This document shows, piece after piece, positions 12,459 to 22,991 of a stretch of DNA of 64,000 bases. Position 1 is the stretch's first letter; every line of letters starts with the position of its first letter. Location of the stretch: NCBI RefSeq assembly GCF_900176345.1, contig NZ_FWXU01000009.1:124001-188000 (forward strand). Reading direction: 5' to 3'. Position numbers and translations under genes: made by a program. This DNA comes from Rhizobium sp. RU36D. Lineage in GTDB: Bacteria; Pseudomonadota; Alphaproteobacteria; Rhizobiales; Rhizobiaceae. Under the pieces are notes generated by a model. The model had not been told where the DNA came from. It did no database searches and saw only the letters and a program-made list of their open reading frames with translations.

Positions 12459-12471
12459 AATCAATGATTTA
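12459..12471 (+). promoter_or_regulatory. Candidate IHF-binding site in oriC
   Basis: AATCAATGATTTA fits the IHF consensus WATCAANNNNTTR exactly. IHF bending is known to matter at the Caulobacter origin. The consensus is short, so chance occurrence is possible. Confidence 0.45.
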
Positions 12472-12533
12472 GGCGATAAACGGTTATAGAGCGGCCTGTG
12501 GATCACCTGTGTATGGGAGTCGGCATGCTCAGG

Positions 12534-12542
12534 TTATCCACA
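12534..12542 (+). promoter_or_regulatory. DnaA box, perfect consensus
   Basis: TTATCCACA is the strong DnaA-binding 9-mer. It is in the middle of the proposed oriC and inverted relative to the box at 12585. Confidence 0.88.
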
Positions 12543-12584
12543 TTGCACTCCCGAGGCCAGAAACCAGTCCCTGAGATCCGGCAT

Positions 12585-12593
12585 TGTGGATAA
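12585..12593 (-). promoter_or_regulatory. DnaA box, perfect consensus
   Basis: TGTGGATAA is the exact reverse complement of the DnaA 9-mer. Together with the box at 12534 it forms an inverted pair about 51 bp apart. Confidence 0.88.
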
Positions 12594-12677
12594 AACGGCA
12601 GTTTTCCCCTTGCCTGCCAAGGCGCGCTGCGGATACCGCTTGTTCTCCCGGTTTATCAACAAGGGTCGGTTTATATC

Positions 12678-13499
12678 GTGGAGAACAAAAAACACTTCTT
12701 CCATCTCCATCTGATTTCTGACTCAACCGGCGAGACTCTGATCTCGGCGGGTCGTGCCGCTGCCGCCCAGTTCCAACAAAGTCACGCGATCGAGCATGTC
12801 TATCCGCTGATCCGAAGCCGCAAGCAGCTCACCCCCGTTCTTGAGGCCATCGACAGGGAGCCAGGCATTGTTCTCTACACCATCGTGGATGCCGATCTGT
12901 CGGCAAGGCTGGAGGACGGATGCCGGAGTATTGGGGTTCCCATCGTCAATGTGCTGGAGCCTGTTCTAGCGAAATTCCAGACCTATCTCGGCGCGCCTTC
13001 TCGCGGACGTGTGGGTGCCCAGCACGCCCTGAACGCGGAATACTTCGCGCGCATCGAAGCCCTGAATTTTACCATGGATCATGACGATGGGCAGATGCCG
13101 GACGATTACGACGAGGCGGATGTGGTGATCATCGGCATTAGCCGGACGTCAAAAACGCCGACGAGCATCTATCTCGCCAATCGAGGGATCAGGACCGCTA
13201 ACATTCCGATCGTCAGCGGGGTGCCTCTACCCGAGAGCCTGTTCCGTGCCACCCGACCGTTGATCGTCGGATTGATCGCGACATCCGACCGGATTTCGCA
13301 AGTGCGCGGCAACAGGGAACTCGGGGTGACCGCGGGTTACGACCGAGAACACTATATCGATCGCGCCTCCATCGCCGAGGAACTGAAATATGCCCGGGCT
13401 CTTTGCGCGCGCAACAACTGGCCGATCATCGACGTCACCCGTCGGTCGATCGAGGAAACAGCGGCCGCTATCGTTGCCCTCCGGCCGAAGCTGCGATAA
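12678..13499 (+). CDS. Bifunctional kinase/pyrophosphorylase regulating PEP-forming dikinase (DUF299)
   Basis: Members of this family phosphorylate and dephosphorylate a threonine of phosphoenolpyruvate synthase or pyruvate phosphate dikinase, turning the target off and on. The 273-residue product has the P-loop [11 protein letters not shown] at residues 153-163 and the N-terminal [12 protein letters not shown] typical of the family. Whether the target here is PpsA or PpdK cannot be told, since neither gene is in the window. The start is a GTG at 12678 with only a weak upstream AAGGG. It is the first gene on the plus side of the proposed oriC and probably leads the maf-aroE-coaE-dnaQ run. Confidence 0.92.
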   Translation: MENKKHFFHLHLISDSTGETLISAGRAAAAQFQQSHAIEHVYPLIRSRKQLTPVLEAIDREPGIVLYTIVDADLSARLEDGCRSIGVPIVNVLEPVLAKFQTYLGAPSRGRVGAQHALNAEYFARIEALNFTMDHDDGQMPDDYDEADVVIIGISRTSKTPTSIYLANRGIRTANIPIVSGVPLPESLFRATRPLIVGLIATSDRISQVRGNRELGVTAGYDREHYIDRASIAEELKYARALCARNNWPIIDVTRRSIEETAAAIVALRPKLR

Positions 13500-13531
13500 G
13501 CGGCGGGAAAAATGTGGATGGAGGATCCCCG

Positions 13532-14125
13532 ATGAGTAGACTGGTGCTGGCCTCGGCAAGCCAGGCCCGACGCATGTTGCTGGCCAATGCGGGTCTTGAA
13601 TTCGACTACGAGCCGGCAACGATCGATGAGCGGGCGATCGAACAGGGTATGGAGGTCGGCGCGACCCCCGTCGATGTGGCGTTGGAACTGGCTCGCAGAA
13701 AAGCACTGGATGTTGCCGGGCGCAATACCGGCGCGCTGGTGATCGGCTGCGACCAGACGATGTCGCTTGGTGCCGAGATCTTTCACAAGGCAGCAGATCT
13801 GGATGCGGCCCGTCGGCAACTTCTGCAACTCTCAGGAAAGACGCACCGGTTGAACAGCGCGGTGGTGCTGGCAAAAGACGATAAGGTTGTTTGGGAGCAT
13901 GTGAGCGTCGCCGACATGGAGTGTCGCGTGTTCGACGCTGGCTTCATCGACCGCTATCTGGAACGGGCAGGTGGATCAGTCCTGGCGAGTGTCGGAGGCT
14001 ATCAGTTGGAGGGGCTCGGCATTCAGCTCTTCTCCCGGATCACCGGGGACTATTTCACCATCCTCGGTTTGCCACTCTTGCCGCTGCTGGCGGAACTGCG
14101 TCGCATGGGAGAAATCGATGCGTGA
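13532..14125 (+). CDS. maf: Maf-like nucleoside triphosphate pyrophosphatase
   Basis: Maf proteins hydrolyse non-canonical or modified nucleotides such as dTTP/UTP analogues or m7GTP, acting in nucleotide housekeeping. The N-terminal [12 protein letters not shown] matches the phosphate-binding signature, and VIGCDQT carries the catalytic aspartate. The ATG at 13532 has GGAGG 7 nt upstream and gives 197 residues. The gene ends in ATGCGTGA, which contains the start of aroE, giving an 8-nt overlap. The stop codon is also the first three bases of a parS-like site. Confidence 0.92.
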   Translation: MSRLVLASASQARRMLLANAGLEFDYEPATIDERAIEQGMEVGATPVDVALELARRKALDVAGRNTGALVIGCDQTMSLGAEIFHKAADLDAARRQLLQLSGKTHRLNSAVVLAKDDKVVWEHVSVADMECRVFDAGFIDRYLERAGGSVLASVGGYQLEGLGIQLFSRITGDYFTILGLPLLPLLAELRRMGEIDA

Positions 14126-14981
14126 TTCACGTGAAACATTGGTTAAGAAAGCCTTTGTTGTCGGCTATCCAATTGCCCATTCCCGATCTCCGCTGCTGCA
14201 CAATCACTGGCTCCGCGTGTTCGGGATCGACGGCTCCTATGACCGGATCGAGATCTCGCCATCAGAGTTCCCGCAATTCGTGGCAAGGCTCAAGTCGGGT
14301 GAGGCGGGTCTGATCGGAGGCAATGTCACTATTCCACATAAGGAACTCGCTTTCCAACTGGCTGACCGTCCTGACGAACTGTCTGAGGAGCTTGGGGCGG
14401 CCAACACCTTATGGTTCGAAGACAGCGCTTTGCGGGCGACGAATACCGACGGCTACGGCTTCGTCAGCAATCTCGACCAGCGTCATCCCAGGTGGGACAA
14501 GACAGACCGAGCCGTTGTCTTTGGCGCCGGCGGGGCAAGCCGCTCGATCCTACTGGCGCTGCGTGATCGCGGCTTCCGCGAAATCCATGTCGTCAATCGC
14601 ACCCTTGATCGCGCCCGTGAACTCGCTGACCGCTTCGGCTCAACCATCCATGCCCATCCGCTGGAGGCCTTGAGCGAGGTGATGCAGGACGCGGGCCTGT
14701 TCGTGAACACGACGTCAGTCGGCATGGAGGGCAAGCAGGCCGCGATCGATATAGATTTCAGCCGGCTATCATCAGGGGCGGTGGTGACAGATATCATCTA
14801 TGTCCCACTGGAAACCCCGATTCTTGTTCAGGCGCGCCGCCAGGGTTTTGCGACTGTCGATGGCTTGGGCATGCTGCTCCACCAGGCGGTGCCAGGCTTT
14901 GAAAAATGGTTTGGCGTACGGCCTGATGTGACGGAGGAGCTGCGGCAACTCGTCATTGCCGACATGGGGCAGGGCGCATGA
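14118..14981 (+). CDS. aroE: Shikimate dehydrogenase
   Basis: NADPH-dependent reduction of 3-dehydroshikimate to shikimate in aromatic amino-acid synthesis. The 287-residue protein has the substrate-binding [13 protein letters not shown], the catalytic-lysine segment [10 protein letters not shown], and the NADP-binding loop [11 protein letters not shown]. The ATG at 14118 is chosen because it overlaps the maf stop and is preceded by GGAG. An earlier in-frame start at 13971 would translate the maf gene in another frame. Residues 3-7 (D-S-R-E-T) are encoded by a parS-like site. Confidence 0.95.
   Translation: MRDSRETLVKKAFVVGYPIAHSRSPLLHNHWLRVFGIDGSYDRIEISPSEFPQFVARLKSGEAGLIGGNVTIPHKELAFQLADRPDELSEELGAANTLWFEDSALRATNTDGYGFVSNLDQRHPRWDKTDRAVVFGAGGASRSILLALRDRGFREIHVVNRTLDRARELADRFGSTIHAHPLEALSEVMQDAGLFVNTTSVGMEGKQAAIDIDFSRLSSGAVVTDIIYVPLETPILVQARRQGFATVDGLGMLLHQAVPGFEKWFGVRPDVTEELRQLVIADMGQGA
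14123..14138. promoter_or_regulatory. parS-like ParB-binding site at maf/aroE junction
   Basis: TGATTCACGTGAAACA has one mismatch to the consensus and is the exact reverse complement of the site at 7796. It begins at the maf stop codon and runs into the aroE reading frame. At about 1.6 kb it is the site closest to the proposed oriC. Confidence 0.88.
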
Positions 14982-15583
14982 TCGTCGTTGGTCTCACCGG
15001 ATCGATCGGCATGGGAAAATCGACGACCGCGTCGTTTTTCGTGGAGCGCGGGATACCGGTCAACGATGCAGACAAAGTGGTCCATGAGCTCTACAACAGC
15101 GAAGCCGTGCCCGCCATGTCGGCCCGGTTTCCCGAGGCGATCCGAGACGGCGTCGTTAATCGGGATCTGCTGTCGCAGACTCTGGCTAAGAATCCGGCTA
15201 AGTTTAAGGAGCTGGAAGCCATCATTCATCCCCTCGTTCGTGCGCGGGAGCGTCGTTTCCTGGAAGACCAGAAAGACGCCGGCGCCGATATAGTGGTCTT
15301 AGATATACCGCTGCTGTTCGAGACGGGCGGTGAAGATCGGGTTGACGTGATCGTCGTGGCGAGCTGCGCTCCGGAGATTCAGCGGGCGCGAGTGCTTGAC
15401 CGGCCGGGCATGACACCAGAGAAGTTCCAGATGATCCTGTCGCGCCAGGTGCCTGATTCGGTGAAGCGGGAACGAGCCCACTATATCGTGGACACGGGTC
15501 TCGGCTATGACGAGGCGAGACGACAGGTCGACGAGATCATTGCCGCCATCAGGGCGGCGGCAACAGACGGAACGGGGAAGTAA
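14978..15583 (+). CDS. coaE: Dephospho-CoA kinase
   Basis: Phosphorylates the 3'-hydroxyl of dephospho-CoA, the last step of coenzyme A synthesis. The Walker A motif [13 protein letters not shown] is at residues 5-17, and the 201-residue length is normal. The start overlaps the aroE stop by 4 nt (ATGA), and dnaQ follows after 4 nt. The aroE-coaE-dnaQ order is common in alphaproteobacteria. Confidence 0.95.
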   Translation: MIVVGLTGSIGMGKSTTASFFVERGIPVNDADKVVHELYNSEAVPAMSARFPEAIRDGVVNRDLLSQTLAKNPAKFKELEAIIHPLVRARERRFLEDQKDAGADIVVLDIPLLFETGGEDRVDVIVVASCAPEIQRARVLDRPGMTPEKFQMILSRQVPDSVKRERAHYIVDTGLGYDEARRQVDEIIAAIRAAATDGTGK

Positions 15584-15587
15584 AAAG

Positions 15588-16289
15588 ATGCGCGAGATCG
15601 TCTTCGATACGGAAACCACGGGGCTCGAATTCAAGGCCGACCGCGTCATCGAAATCGGCGGCATCGAACTGCTCAATCAGTTCCCAACGGGTCGAAGCTT
15701 CCATGTCTACATTAATCCGGGCGACCGACAGATCCATCCCGATGCGCTGGCCGTGCATGGCATCACCGAGGAATTCCTGAAAGACAAGCCATTGTTCGCC
15801 GACATCGTCGATGATCTCGAGACCTTTTTCGAAGGTGCCCGTTGGGTCGCTCATAACGCGACCTTCGACATGAGTTTCATCAATGCCGAGTTTGCGCGGC
15901 TTGGCAAACCGCCCGTCCCGTCGGACCGGGTCATCGATACGCTGGCGCTTGCCCGTCGCAAACATCCCATGGGGCCGAACTCCCTGGATGCGCTTTGCCG
16001 ACGCTACGGGATCGACAACTCCCACCGCACCAAGCACGGTGCACTTCTCGACTCCGAACTCCTCGCCGAAGTCTATATCGAGATGCTGGGTGGCCGGCAG
16101 GCGACATTCGGACTTAGCCAGACGGCAGGACCGAAGACGTCCGCGCGCGCGGACGAAGATGTCGTCGAGATTGCACTGGAAAGACCGCGTCCCTTGACGC
16201 CCCGGGTCAGCGCGGTGGAGACCGAAGGCCATCAGGCCCTGATCAAACGCCTGGGCGAAAAGGCGATCTGGAGCCGCTACTCCGCCTAA
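15588..16289 (+). CDS. dnaQ: DNA polymerase III epsilon subunit, proofreading exonuclease
   Basis: 3'-5' exonuclease that proofreads for the replicative polymerase. Exo I (FDTETTG, catalytic D7 and E9), Exo II (HNATFDMSF) and Exo III (HGALLDSELLAEVY, the HxAxxD type) are all present. The C-terminal tail ends in a polymerase-binding segment. The ATG at 15588 is preceded by GGGGAAG and gives 233 residues; a longer in-frame start at 15507 lies inside coaE and is unlikely. It is the last gene of the plus-strand run before a shared hairpin with secB. Confidence 0.95.
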   Translation: MREIVFDTETTGLEFKADRVIEIGGIELLNQFPTGRSFHVYINPGDRQIHPDALAVHGITEEFLKDKPLFADIVDDLETFFEGARWVAHNATFDMSFINAEFARLGKPPVPSDRVIDTLALARRKHPMGPNSLDALCRRYGIDNSHRTKHGALLDSELLAEVYIEMLGGRQATFGLSQTAGPKTSARADEDVVEIALERPRPLTPRVSAVETEGHQALIKRLGEKAIWSRYSA

Positions 16290-16295
16290 ACGAAA

Positions 16296-16318
16296 ATGCC
16301 CGGCGCGAGGCCGGGCAT
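16296..16318. terminator. Bidirectional hairpin between dnaQ and secB
   Basis: ATGCCCGGC and GCCGGGCAT form a perfect 9-bp stem with a 5-nt loop between two convergent genes. There is no long T-run on either side, so termination may be partly Rho-assisted. Confidence 0.6.
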
Positions 16319-16345
16319 CATCATGATCAGCCGTAAAGCCAATCC

Positions 16346-16828
16346 TTAGTTCGGAACAGCCTGGACCTTGGCGCGCGCCTGATCTTCGGCGACGCGCTGG
16401 GCAAACATCTGCGCAAAGTCGATCGGGTCGATCATCAGCGGCGGGAAGCCGCCATTGCGCGTGGCATCGGCGATGATCTGGCGCGCGAAGGGGAAAAGCA
16501 GCCGCGGGCACTCGATGAAGAGGATCGGCAGCATGTGCTCCTGCGGGAAGCCCGAAATGCGGAAAACGCCGCCGTAAACGAGTTCAGCTGCAAACACTAC
16601 CTTGTCGCCGTCCTTGGCTTCGGCACTCAGCGTCAGCACCACGTCGAAATCGTTTTCCGACAGTGGGTTGGCGTTGACATTGACATTGATGTTGATGGCA
16701 GGCGCCTTGTCACGGGACTGAAGGCTGCGCGGCGCGCCGGGATTCTCAAAGGAGAGATCCTTGATGTATTGTGCCAGAATGTTGAGGGACGGCGATGCTG
16801 TTCCCTGGGTGCTGTTGTCTTGGGCCAT
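16346..16828 (-). CDS. secB: Protein-export chaperone SecB
   Basis: Tetrameric cytosolic chaperone that keeps precursor proteins unfolded and delivers them to SecA. The 160-residue length and the acidic, small-residue-rich core ([20 protein letters not shown], then [18 protein letters not shown]) fit the family. GAGGAAG just upstream of the ATG is a good ribosome-binding site. It is followed on the same strand by fxsA and diverges from the timA-mltA operon beyond it. Confidence 0.95.
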   Translation of the reverse strand: MAQDNSTQGTASPSLNILAQYIKDLSFENPGAPRSLQSRDKAPAININVNVNANPLSENDFDVVLTLSAEAKDGDKVVFAAELVYGGVFRISGFPQEHMLPILFIECPRLLFPFARQIIADATRNGGFPPLMIDPIDFAQMFAQRVAEDQARAKVQAVPN

Positions 16829-16936
16829 GGGGCTTCCTCGAGGCTTTTTTCGCTGAGGCCATCTAACATTTCAACCGATGGCTTACAACCCTCGCACTCC
16901 CGAGCGCCATGACGCCGTCAGCGTGCAGAACAACGG

Positions 16937-17425
16937 CTACACCCGCTCATTGCCGTTATTGTCGCGGCTACTTTGGTAATCCTCAGGCTCCAGGTCGATC
17001 ACCTTGCCCTGGGACCGGGTCGGTTCCGATGGCTGTTCGGGACCGGTTGAAAATCCGCCGCGCTCAGTTCGCACGACAACAATGCGTGGTCGAACCAGCG
17101 ACCAGACGAAATCGCGAACCGGGGGCAAAAACAGCAGAAGGCCTAGGATATCGGTGAGAAACCCGGGAATGATCAGCAGGATTGCAGCAACGACGATCAA
17201 GGCGGCATGCACCAGCGGTCGGCTGGCGTCACGGCCCGCGCGGCTTTCCGCGGCGAGCTTGCGCAGCGTCTCGGCACCCTGCATGCGCAATAGGACGATG
17301 CCCAGAAAGACCCCTGCGACCGTCAGCAACAGGACCGGCAGCACGCCGATGAGCCGTCCCACCAGCACGAAGCCGGCAATCTCAGCCAGAGGCAGAAGAA
17401 GGAAGGACAACAGCACAAGGCGCAT
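16937..17425 (-). CDS. fxsA: FxsA family membrane protein
   Basis: Small inner-membrane protein of the family whose E. coli member relieves exclusion of phage T7 by the F plasmid when overproduced; the normal role is not settled. The 162-residue product has hydrophobic segments around residues 2-45 and 70-95 (ALIVVAAILLIIPGFLTDIL) with the conserved GIVLLRMQG and PGFLTD motifs, then a charged cytoplasmic tail. The ATG at 17425 has GGAG upstream; an in-frame start at 17488 would add a polar leader and is less likely. It is divergent from the timA-like gene. Confidence 0.85.
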   Translation of the reverse strand: MRLVLLSFLLLPLAEIAGFVLVGRLIGVLPVLLLTVAGVFLGIVLLRMQGAETLRKLAAESRAGRDASRPLVHAALIVVAAILLIIPGFLTDILGLLLFLPPVRDFVWSLVRPRIVVVRTERGGFSTGPEQPSEPTRSQGKVIDLEPEDYQSSRDNNGNERV

Positions 17426-17590
17426 GCATGAATTCTCCGCTGGGATCGCATTATCCGGCAGCCCGGTCTGCCTGATCACTCTATCCATGACCGATCTCTA
17501 CAAAGAATAAAGATCAGCCATTTGAATGATGGCGGGATGCAGACTATATGGGAAGGCGACAACAGAATTAAACAGCGGCGCTGGGGTGTA

Positions 17591-18289
17591 ATGGGATCGA
17601 ACGATTTTATAACGGTTTTCTTTCTGATCGCGGCGGTGCTGATCTTTCTTCAGCTGCGCAGTGTCCTCGGCCGCCGCACCGGCCATGAAAAGCCGCCATT
17701 CGATCCTTACAGCCCACGCGACGTTGCCAAGGGACCCGGCAGTGACGATGGCAAGGTCATCACCCTGCCGCGCCGGGACGAGGCTGATGGCGACGAACGC
17801 TTTGCCGCGATCGACAGCTTTGCCAAACCCGGCACCGATCTCAATAAGGCACTACGCGATGTCTCGAAGGTCGACCCGAGCTTCAATCCGCGCGAATTCC
17901 TGAATGGTGCGCGCGTGGCCTATGAAATGATCGTGATGGCCTTCGCCGAAGGTGACCGCAAGACGCTGAAGAGCCTCTTGTCTCGCGAGGTCTATGAGGG
18001 CTTCGACAGCGCGATCTCCGAACGCGAGAAGAACGGCGAAGTCATGAAGGCGACCTTCGTCGGCATCGAGAAGGCAGAGATCACCCAGGCCGTGGTCAAG
18101 GATCACGACGAGCAGATCACGGTGCGCATCCTGTGCCAGCTGATCTCGGCGACCTACGACAAGGCGGGAACGCTTGTTGACGGCGATGCCGAAACCGTGG
18201 CCGAGGTGAACGACATCTGGACCTTCTCCCGCGATACCAGGTCGCGTGACCCGAACTGGAAGCTCGTCGCCACCGAATCGGAACGATGA
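17591..18289 (+). CDS. Tim44-domain protein (TimA-like)
   Basis: A 232-residue protein with one N-terminal transmembrane segment (FITVFFLIAAVLIFLQL), a Pro/Asp-rich linker, and a C-terminal Tim44-like domain (FNPREFLNGARVAYEMIVMA onward), related to the mitochondrial import component Tim44. The bacterial homologue TimA has been described as inner-membrane associated, and its exact role is unresolved. The ATG at 17591 follows a run without strong Shine-Dalgarno; upstream in-frame starts lack the conserved hydrophobic N-terminus. It overlaps mltA by 4 nt and is divergent from fxsA. Confidence 0.85.
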   Translation: MGSNDFITVFFLIAAVLIFLQLRSVLGRRTGHEKPPFDPYSPRDVAKGPGSDDGKVITLPRRDEADGDERFAAIDSFAKPGTDLNKALRDVSKVDPSFNPREFLNGARVAYEMIVMAFAEGDRKTLKSLLSREVYEGFDSAISEREKNGEVMKATFVGIEKAEITQAVVKDHDEQITVRILCQLISATYDKAGTLVDGDAETVAEVNDIWTFSRDTRSRDPNWKLVATESER

Positions 18290-19401
18290 GCACGGGCGCC
18301 CCTTTCCGGCTCCGCCCCCTTGCCTTTGCCGACCTTGTCGGCTGGCAGGACGACGATCCCTCTGCATTGCTGGAGGGATTGTTTTCCTGCCGAGAGCACA
18401 TCCAGAACGTCAAACCCTACAAGACCGGCCAGCTTGGCCTGACCAGCGAAGACCTCTTGCCGTTGCTTGAGGCCGCGCGAAACCTGTCCGGCGACGCGGC
18501 TTCGATACGCAGCTTCTTCGAGCGCGAAACAGTGCCTTTCCGTATCGAGCGCACCGATGGTGGACGCGGCTTCGTGACGGCCTTCTTCGAACCCGAAGTC
18601 CAGGTGTCCCATGAAAGGGATGCGGAGTTCCGCTTCCCATTCTATCGGCGGCCTAACGATCTCGTTGATGTCGACGACGCCAATAGAACAGCCGATTTTG
18701 ATCCGACTTACGCCTTTGCCCTGAAGACGCCGCAAGGCCTTGCCTTCTACCCGGACCGGCGGGCGATCGACCAAGGCTATCTTGAAGGAAAAGGCCTGGA
18801 GATCGCCTGGGCGCGCTCCAAGGTGGATGTGTTCTTCACCCATGTTCAGGGCGCCGCCCGGTTGCTCTTCCGCAACGGCGAGCGCAGGCGCATCACCTAC
18901 GCGGCCAAAGCCGGCCATCCCTTCTCGCCGATCGGCCGGTTGCTGATCGATCGCGGTGAGATCCCTGCCGCCGAAATCTCGATGCAGGCCATAAGGGACT
19001 GGCTGATTGCCAATCCGGACCGGGCGGATGAGGTGCTCTGGCACAACAGATCCTATATCTTCTTTCGCGAAGCCGATGTGGCTGATCCTGAGAAGGGGCC
19101 GATCGCGGCGGCCAAGGTGCCACTCATCGCGGGACGGTCGCTTGCGGTGGACAGGTTCATCCACACCTTCGGCTATCCGTTCTTCATCAACGCCTCCAAG
19201 CTAACCCATCTCGATGGCGGCCAGCCCTTTGCCAGGCTGATGCTGGCGTTCGACACGGGATCGGCAATCGTCGGTCCGGCGCGTGGTGATATCTTCACGG
19301 GATCGGGATATGAGGCCGGTGAACTGGCTGGAACGGTGCGGCACGAAGCCGACTTCACCATCCTGATCCCTCGACAGGCGGCTGCGAGGTTTTGCCGATG
19401 A
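18286..19401 (+). CDS. mltA: Lytic murein transglycosylase A
   Basis: Cleaves the MurNAc-GlcNAc bond of peptidoglycan, forming 1,6-anhydro ends. The 371-residue protein has the MltA beta-barrel region (TAFFEPEVQVS, FYPDRRAIDQGYLEGKGLEI) and the C-terminal 3D domain MLAFDTGSAIVGPARGDIF with the catalytic-type aspartate. Unusually, the N-terminus (MSTGAPFRLRPLAFADLVGW) shows no signal peptide or lipobox, whereas E. coli MltA is an outer-membrane lipoprotein. The start is fixed by a 4-nt overlap with the timA-like gene. It overlaps smr by 4 nt. Confidence 0.93.
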   Translation: MSTGAPFRLRPLAFADLVGWQDDDPSALLEGLFSCREHIQNVKPYKTGQLGLTSEDLLPLLEAARNLSGDAASIRSFFERETVPFRIERTDGGRGFVTAFFEPEVQVSHERDAEFRFPFYRRPNDLVDVDDANRTADFDPTYAFALKTPQGLAFYPDRRAIDQGYLEGKGLEIAWARSKVDVFFTHVQGAARLLFRNGERRRITYAAKAGHPFSPIGRLLIDRGEIPAAEISMQAIRDWLIANPDRADEVLWHNRSYIFFREADVADPEKGPIAAAKVPLIAGRSLAVDRFIHTFGYPFFINASKLTHLDGGQPFARLMLAFDTGSAIVGPARGDIFTGSGYEAGELAGTVRHEADFTILIPRQAAARFCR

Positions 19402-19958
19402 CCGGCAATGGCAAGCTCAGCGCCGAAGATCGCATCCTGTGGGGCAAGGTGGCCCGCAGCACGCGGCCCATGCCTGGGCGCCAGGAGGAGATCGACGAAT
19501 TCGAGCGCGTCATCGCGGAGATGGCGGCCGAAGCCGAGCAGGCCAGGCCAAGTCAGCAGGCACCTCGCGCGTCGGTCGATCCGCATCCCCAGCCGGTGCG
19601 AAAACCAAGCAGCCAGCACCACCCCCTGGAGCGACCGGTCAAGCGCAAGATCGCCAAGGGCCGGCTGCCGCTCGAAGCGCGCATCGACCTTCATGGGCTG
19701 GTTCAAAGCGAGGCCCACGCCATGTTGCTCGGCTTTCTGGTGCGGGCCCACGAACGGGGTCTTCGGCATGTTCTGGTCATCACGGGCAAGGGCAGTTCCA
19801 TGGGTAGCGAAGGCGCCCTGAAACGCGCCGTGCCCATGTGGTTCTCGAAACTGGAATTCCGGCACCTGATCTCGTCCTATGAGCAAGCCGCTCGGCATCA
19901 TGGCGGCGATGGCGCTTTGTATGTGCGTCTGTCCCGCGCTCCGGGGTCACGCGAATGA
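19398..19958 (+). CDS. Smr domain protein
   Basis: A 186-residue protein with a charged, proline-rich N-terminal half and a C-terminal Smr (small MutS-related) domain: RIDLHGLVQSEAHAMLLGFL around residues 95-115, then ITGKGSSMGSEGALKRAVPMWF. Smr domains act as nucleases on branched DNA or on mRNA of stalled ribosomes; which applies here is unknown. The ATG at 19398 overlaps the mltA stop (ATGA). It overlaps the following regulator gene by 4 nt, so timA-like, mltA, smr and xre look like one transcript. Confidence 0.88.
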   Translation: MTGNGKLSAEDRILWGKVARSTRPMPGRQEEIDEFERVIAEMAAEAEQARPSQQAPRASVDPHPQPVRKPSSQHHPLERPVKRKIAKGRLPLEARIDLHGLVQSEAHAMLLGFLVRAHERGLRHVLVITGKGSSMGSEGALKRAVPMWFSKLEFRHLISSYEQAARHHGGDGALYVRLSRAPGSRE

Positions 19959-20320
19959 CGCCGTTCGGCGAAGCCATGCGAAAGCTGCGGGAACGAAAGG
20001 GTGTCTCGCAGAAGGAAATGGCGGCGGCGATTGGTGTATCTCCAGCCTATCTCTCCGCTCTCGAGCATGGTCGCCGCGGCACGCCGAGCTTTGATTTCCT
20101 GCAGCGCGTTGCCGGCTATTTCAACATCATCTGGGACGAGGCTGAGGAACTCTTCCTTCTGGCGGGAACGTCGGATCCGCGGGTGGTGCTGGACACATCA
20201 GGACTGCCAGCGCCCTATACGGCCTTTGCCAACCATCTGGCCCGTCGGATTCGCTCTTTATCCCCCGACATGATAAGGGTTCTCGAACAGACCCTTGACG
20301 AGTTCGAAAAAACGACATGA
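19955..20320 (+). CDS. XRE-family helix-turn-helix regulator
   Basis: A 121-residue DNA-binding protein. Residues 4-60 form a Cro/CI-type helix-turn-helix: FGEAMRKLRERKGVSQKEMA, then GVSPAYLSALEHGRRGTPSF. The C-terminal half is helical without a recognised ligand domain. It is the last gene of the timA-mltA-smr run (4-nt overlap with smr) and lies just before gyrB. Its targets are unknown; candidates are its own operon or wall genes, but nothing in the sequence proves this. Confidence 0.85.
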   Translation: MTPFGEAMRKLRERKGVSQKEMAAAIGVSPAYLSALEHGRRGTPSFDFLQRVAGYFNIIWDEAEELFLLAGTSDPRVVLDTSGLPAPYTAFANHLARRIRSLSPDMIRVLEQTLDEFEKTT

Positions 20321-20321
20321 T

Positions 20322-20338
20322 CGCCTCGTCTAGAGGCG
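20322..20338 (+). terminator. Short hairpin after the xre gene
   Basis: CGCCTC and GAGGCG flank a 5-nt loop directly after the stop codon and are followed by CTTTA. The stem is short and the T-run weak. Confidence 0.35.
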
Positions 20339-20367
20339 CTTTATCCCCAAGCCTATGGGCGATGCTG

Positions 20368-20397
20368 TTGGGAAACCTGCAACAAAACTCTTATAGT
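20368..20397 (+). promoter_or_regulatory. Candidate gyrB promoter
   Basis: TTGGGA (20368-20373) and TATAGT (20392-20397) are separated by 18 bp and lie about 70 nt upstream of gyrB. This resembles a sigma-70 type promoter, but it was found by eye only. Confidence 0.4.
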
Positions 20398-20418
20398 CGC
20401 CAGAGCCAATGCCGATGA

Positions 20419-22902
<2,484 letters not shown>

Positions 22903-22936
22903 GCGGCTACGAAGAGCGTTCTCGCACTGTCAAGAG

Positions 22937-22952
22937 TGTTTCACGTGAATCC
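22937..22952. promoter_or_regulatory. parS-like ParB-binding site behind gyrB, first of a pair
   Basis: TGTTTCACGTGAATCC has two mismatches to the consensus 16-mer, with the TTTCACGTGAA core intact. It lies in the gap between gyrB and the convergent nitroreductase gene. Confidence 0.82.
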
Positions 22953-22963
22953 AAAGTTAACTG

Positions 22964-22979
22964 TGATTCACGTGAAACG
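22964..22979. promoter_or_regulatory. parS-like ParB-binding site behind gyrB, second of a pair
   Basis: TGATTCACGTGAAACG has two mismatches to the consensus. It starts 27 bp after the first site of the pair and is nearly its mirror image. Confidence 0.82.
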
Positions 22980-22991
22980 TTATTCATATCT

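Larger units (their letters stand above)
12286..12677. other. oriC: Probable chromosomal replication origin oriC
   Basis: This non-coding gap lies between divergently oriented hemE and the kinase/pyrophosphorylase gene. It contains perfect DnaA boxes at 12534-12542 (TTATCCACA) and 12585-12593 (TGTGGATAA), a one-mismatch box at 12497-12505, TTATCAACA at 12653-12661, and a weaker CTGTCCACA at 12357-12365. An IHF-type site is at 12459-12471. The hemE-proximal end (12290-12335) is A/T-rich and could be the unwinding element. Position next to hemE is established for origins in this order; function here is inferred. Confidence 0.88.

Noticed and set aside
13971-14117. N-terminal extension of aroE
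   Set aside because: The extension would translate maf in a second frame; the start at 14118 has a ribosome-binding site and the conserved N-terminus.
18154-19164. Open frame (336 codons) antisense to mltA and the timA-like gene
   Set aside because: Both sense genes have recognised domains and overlapping start/stop codons; the antisense frame is a shadow.
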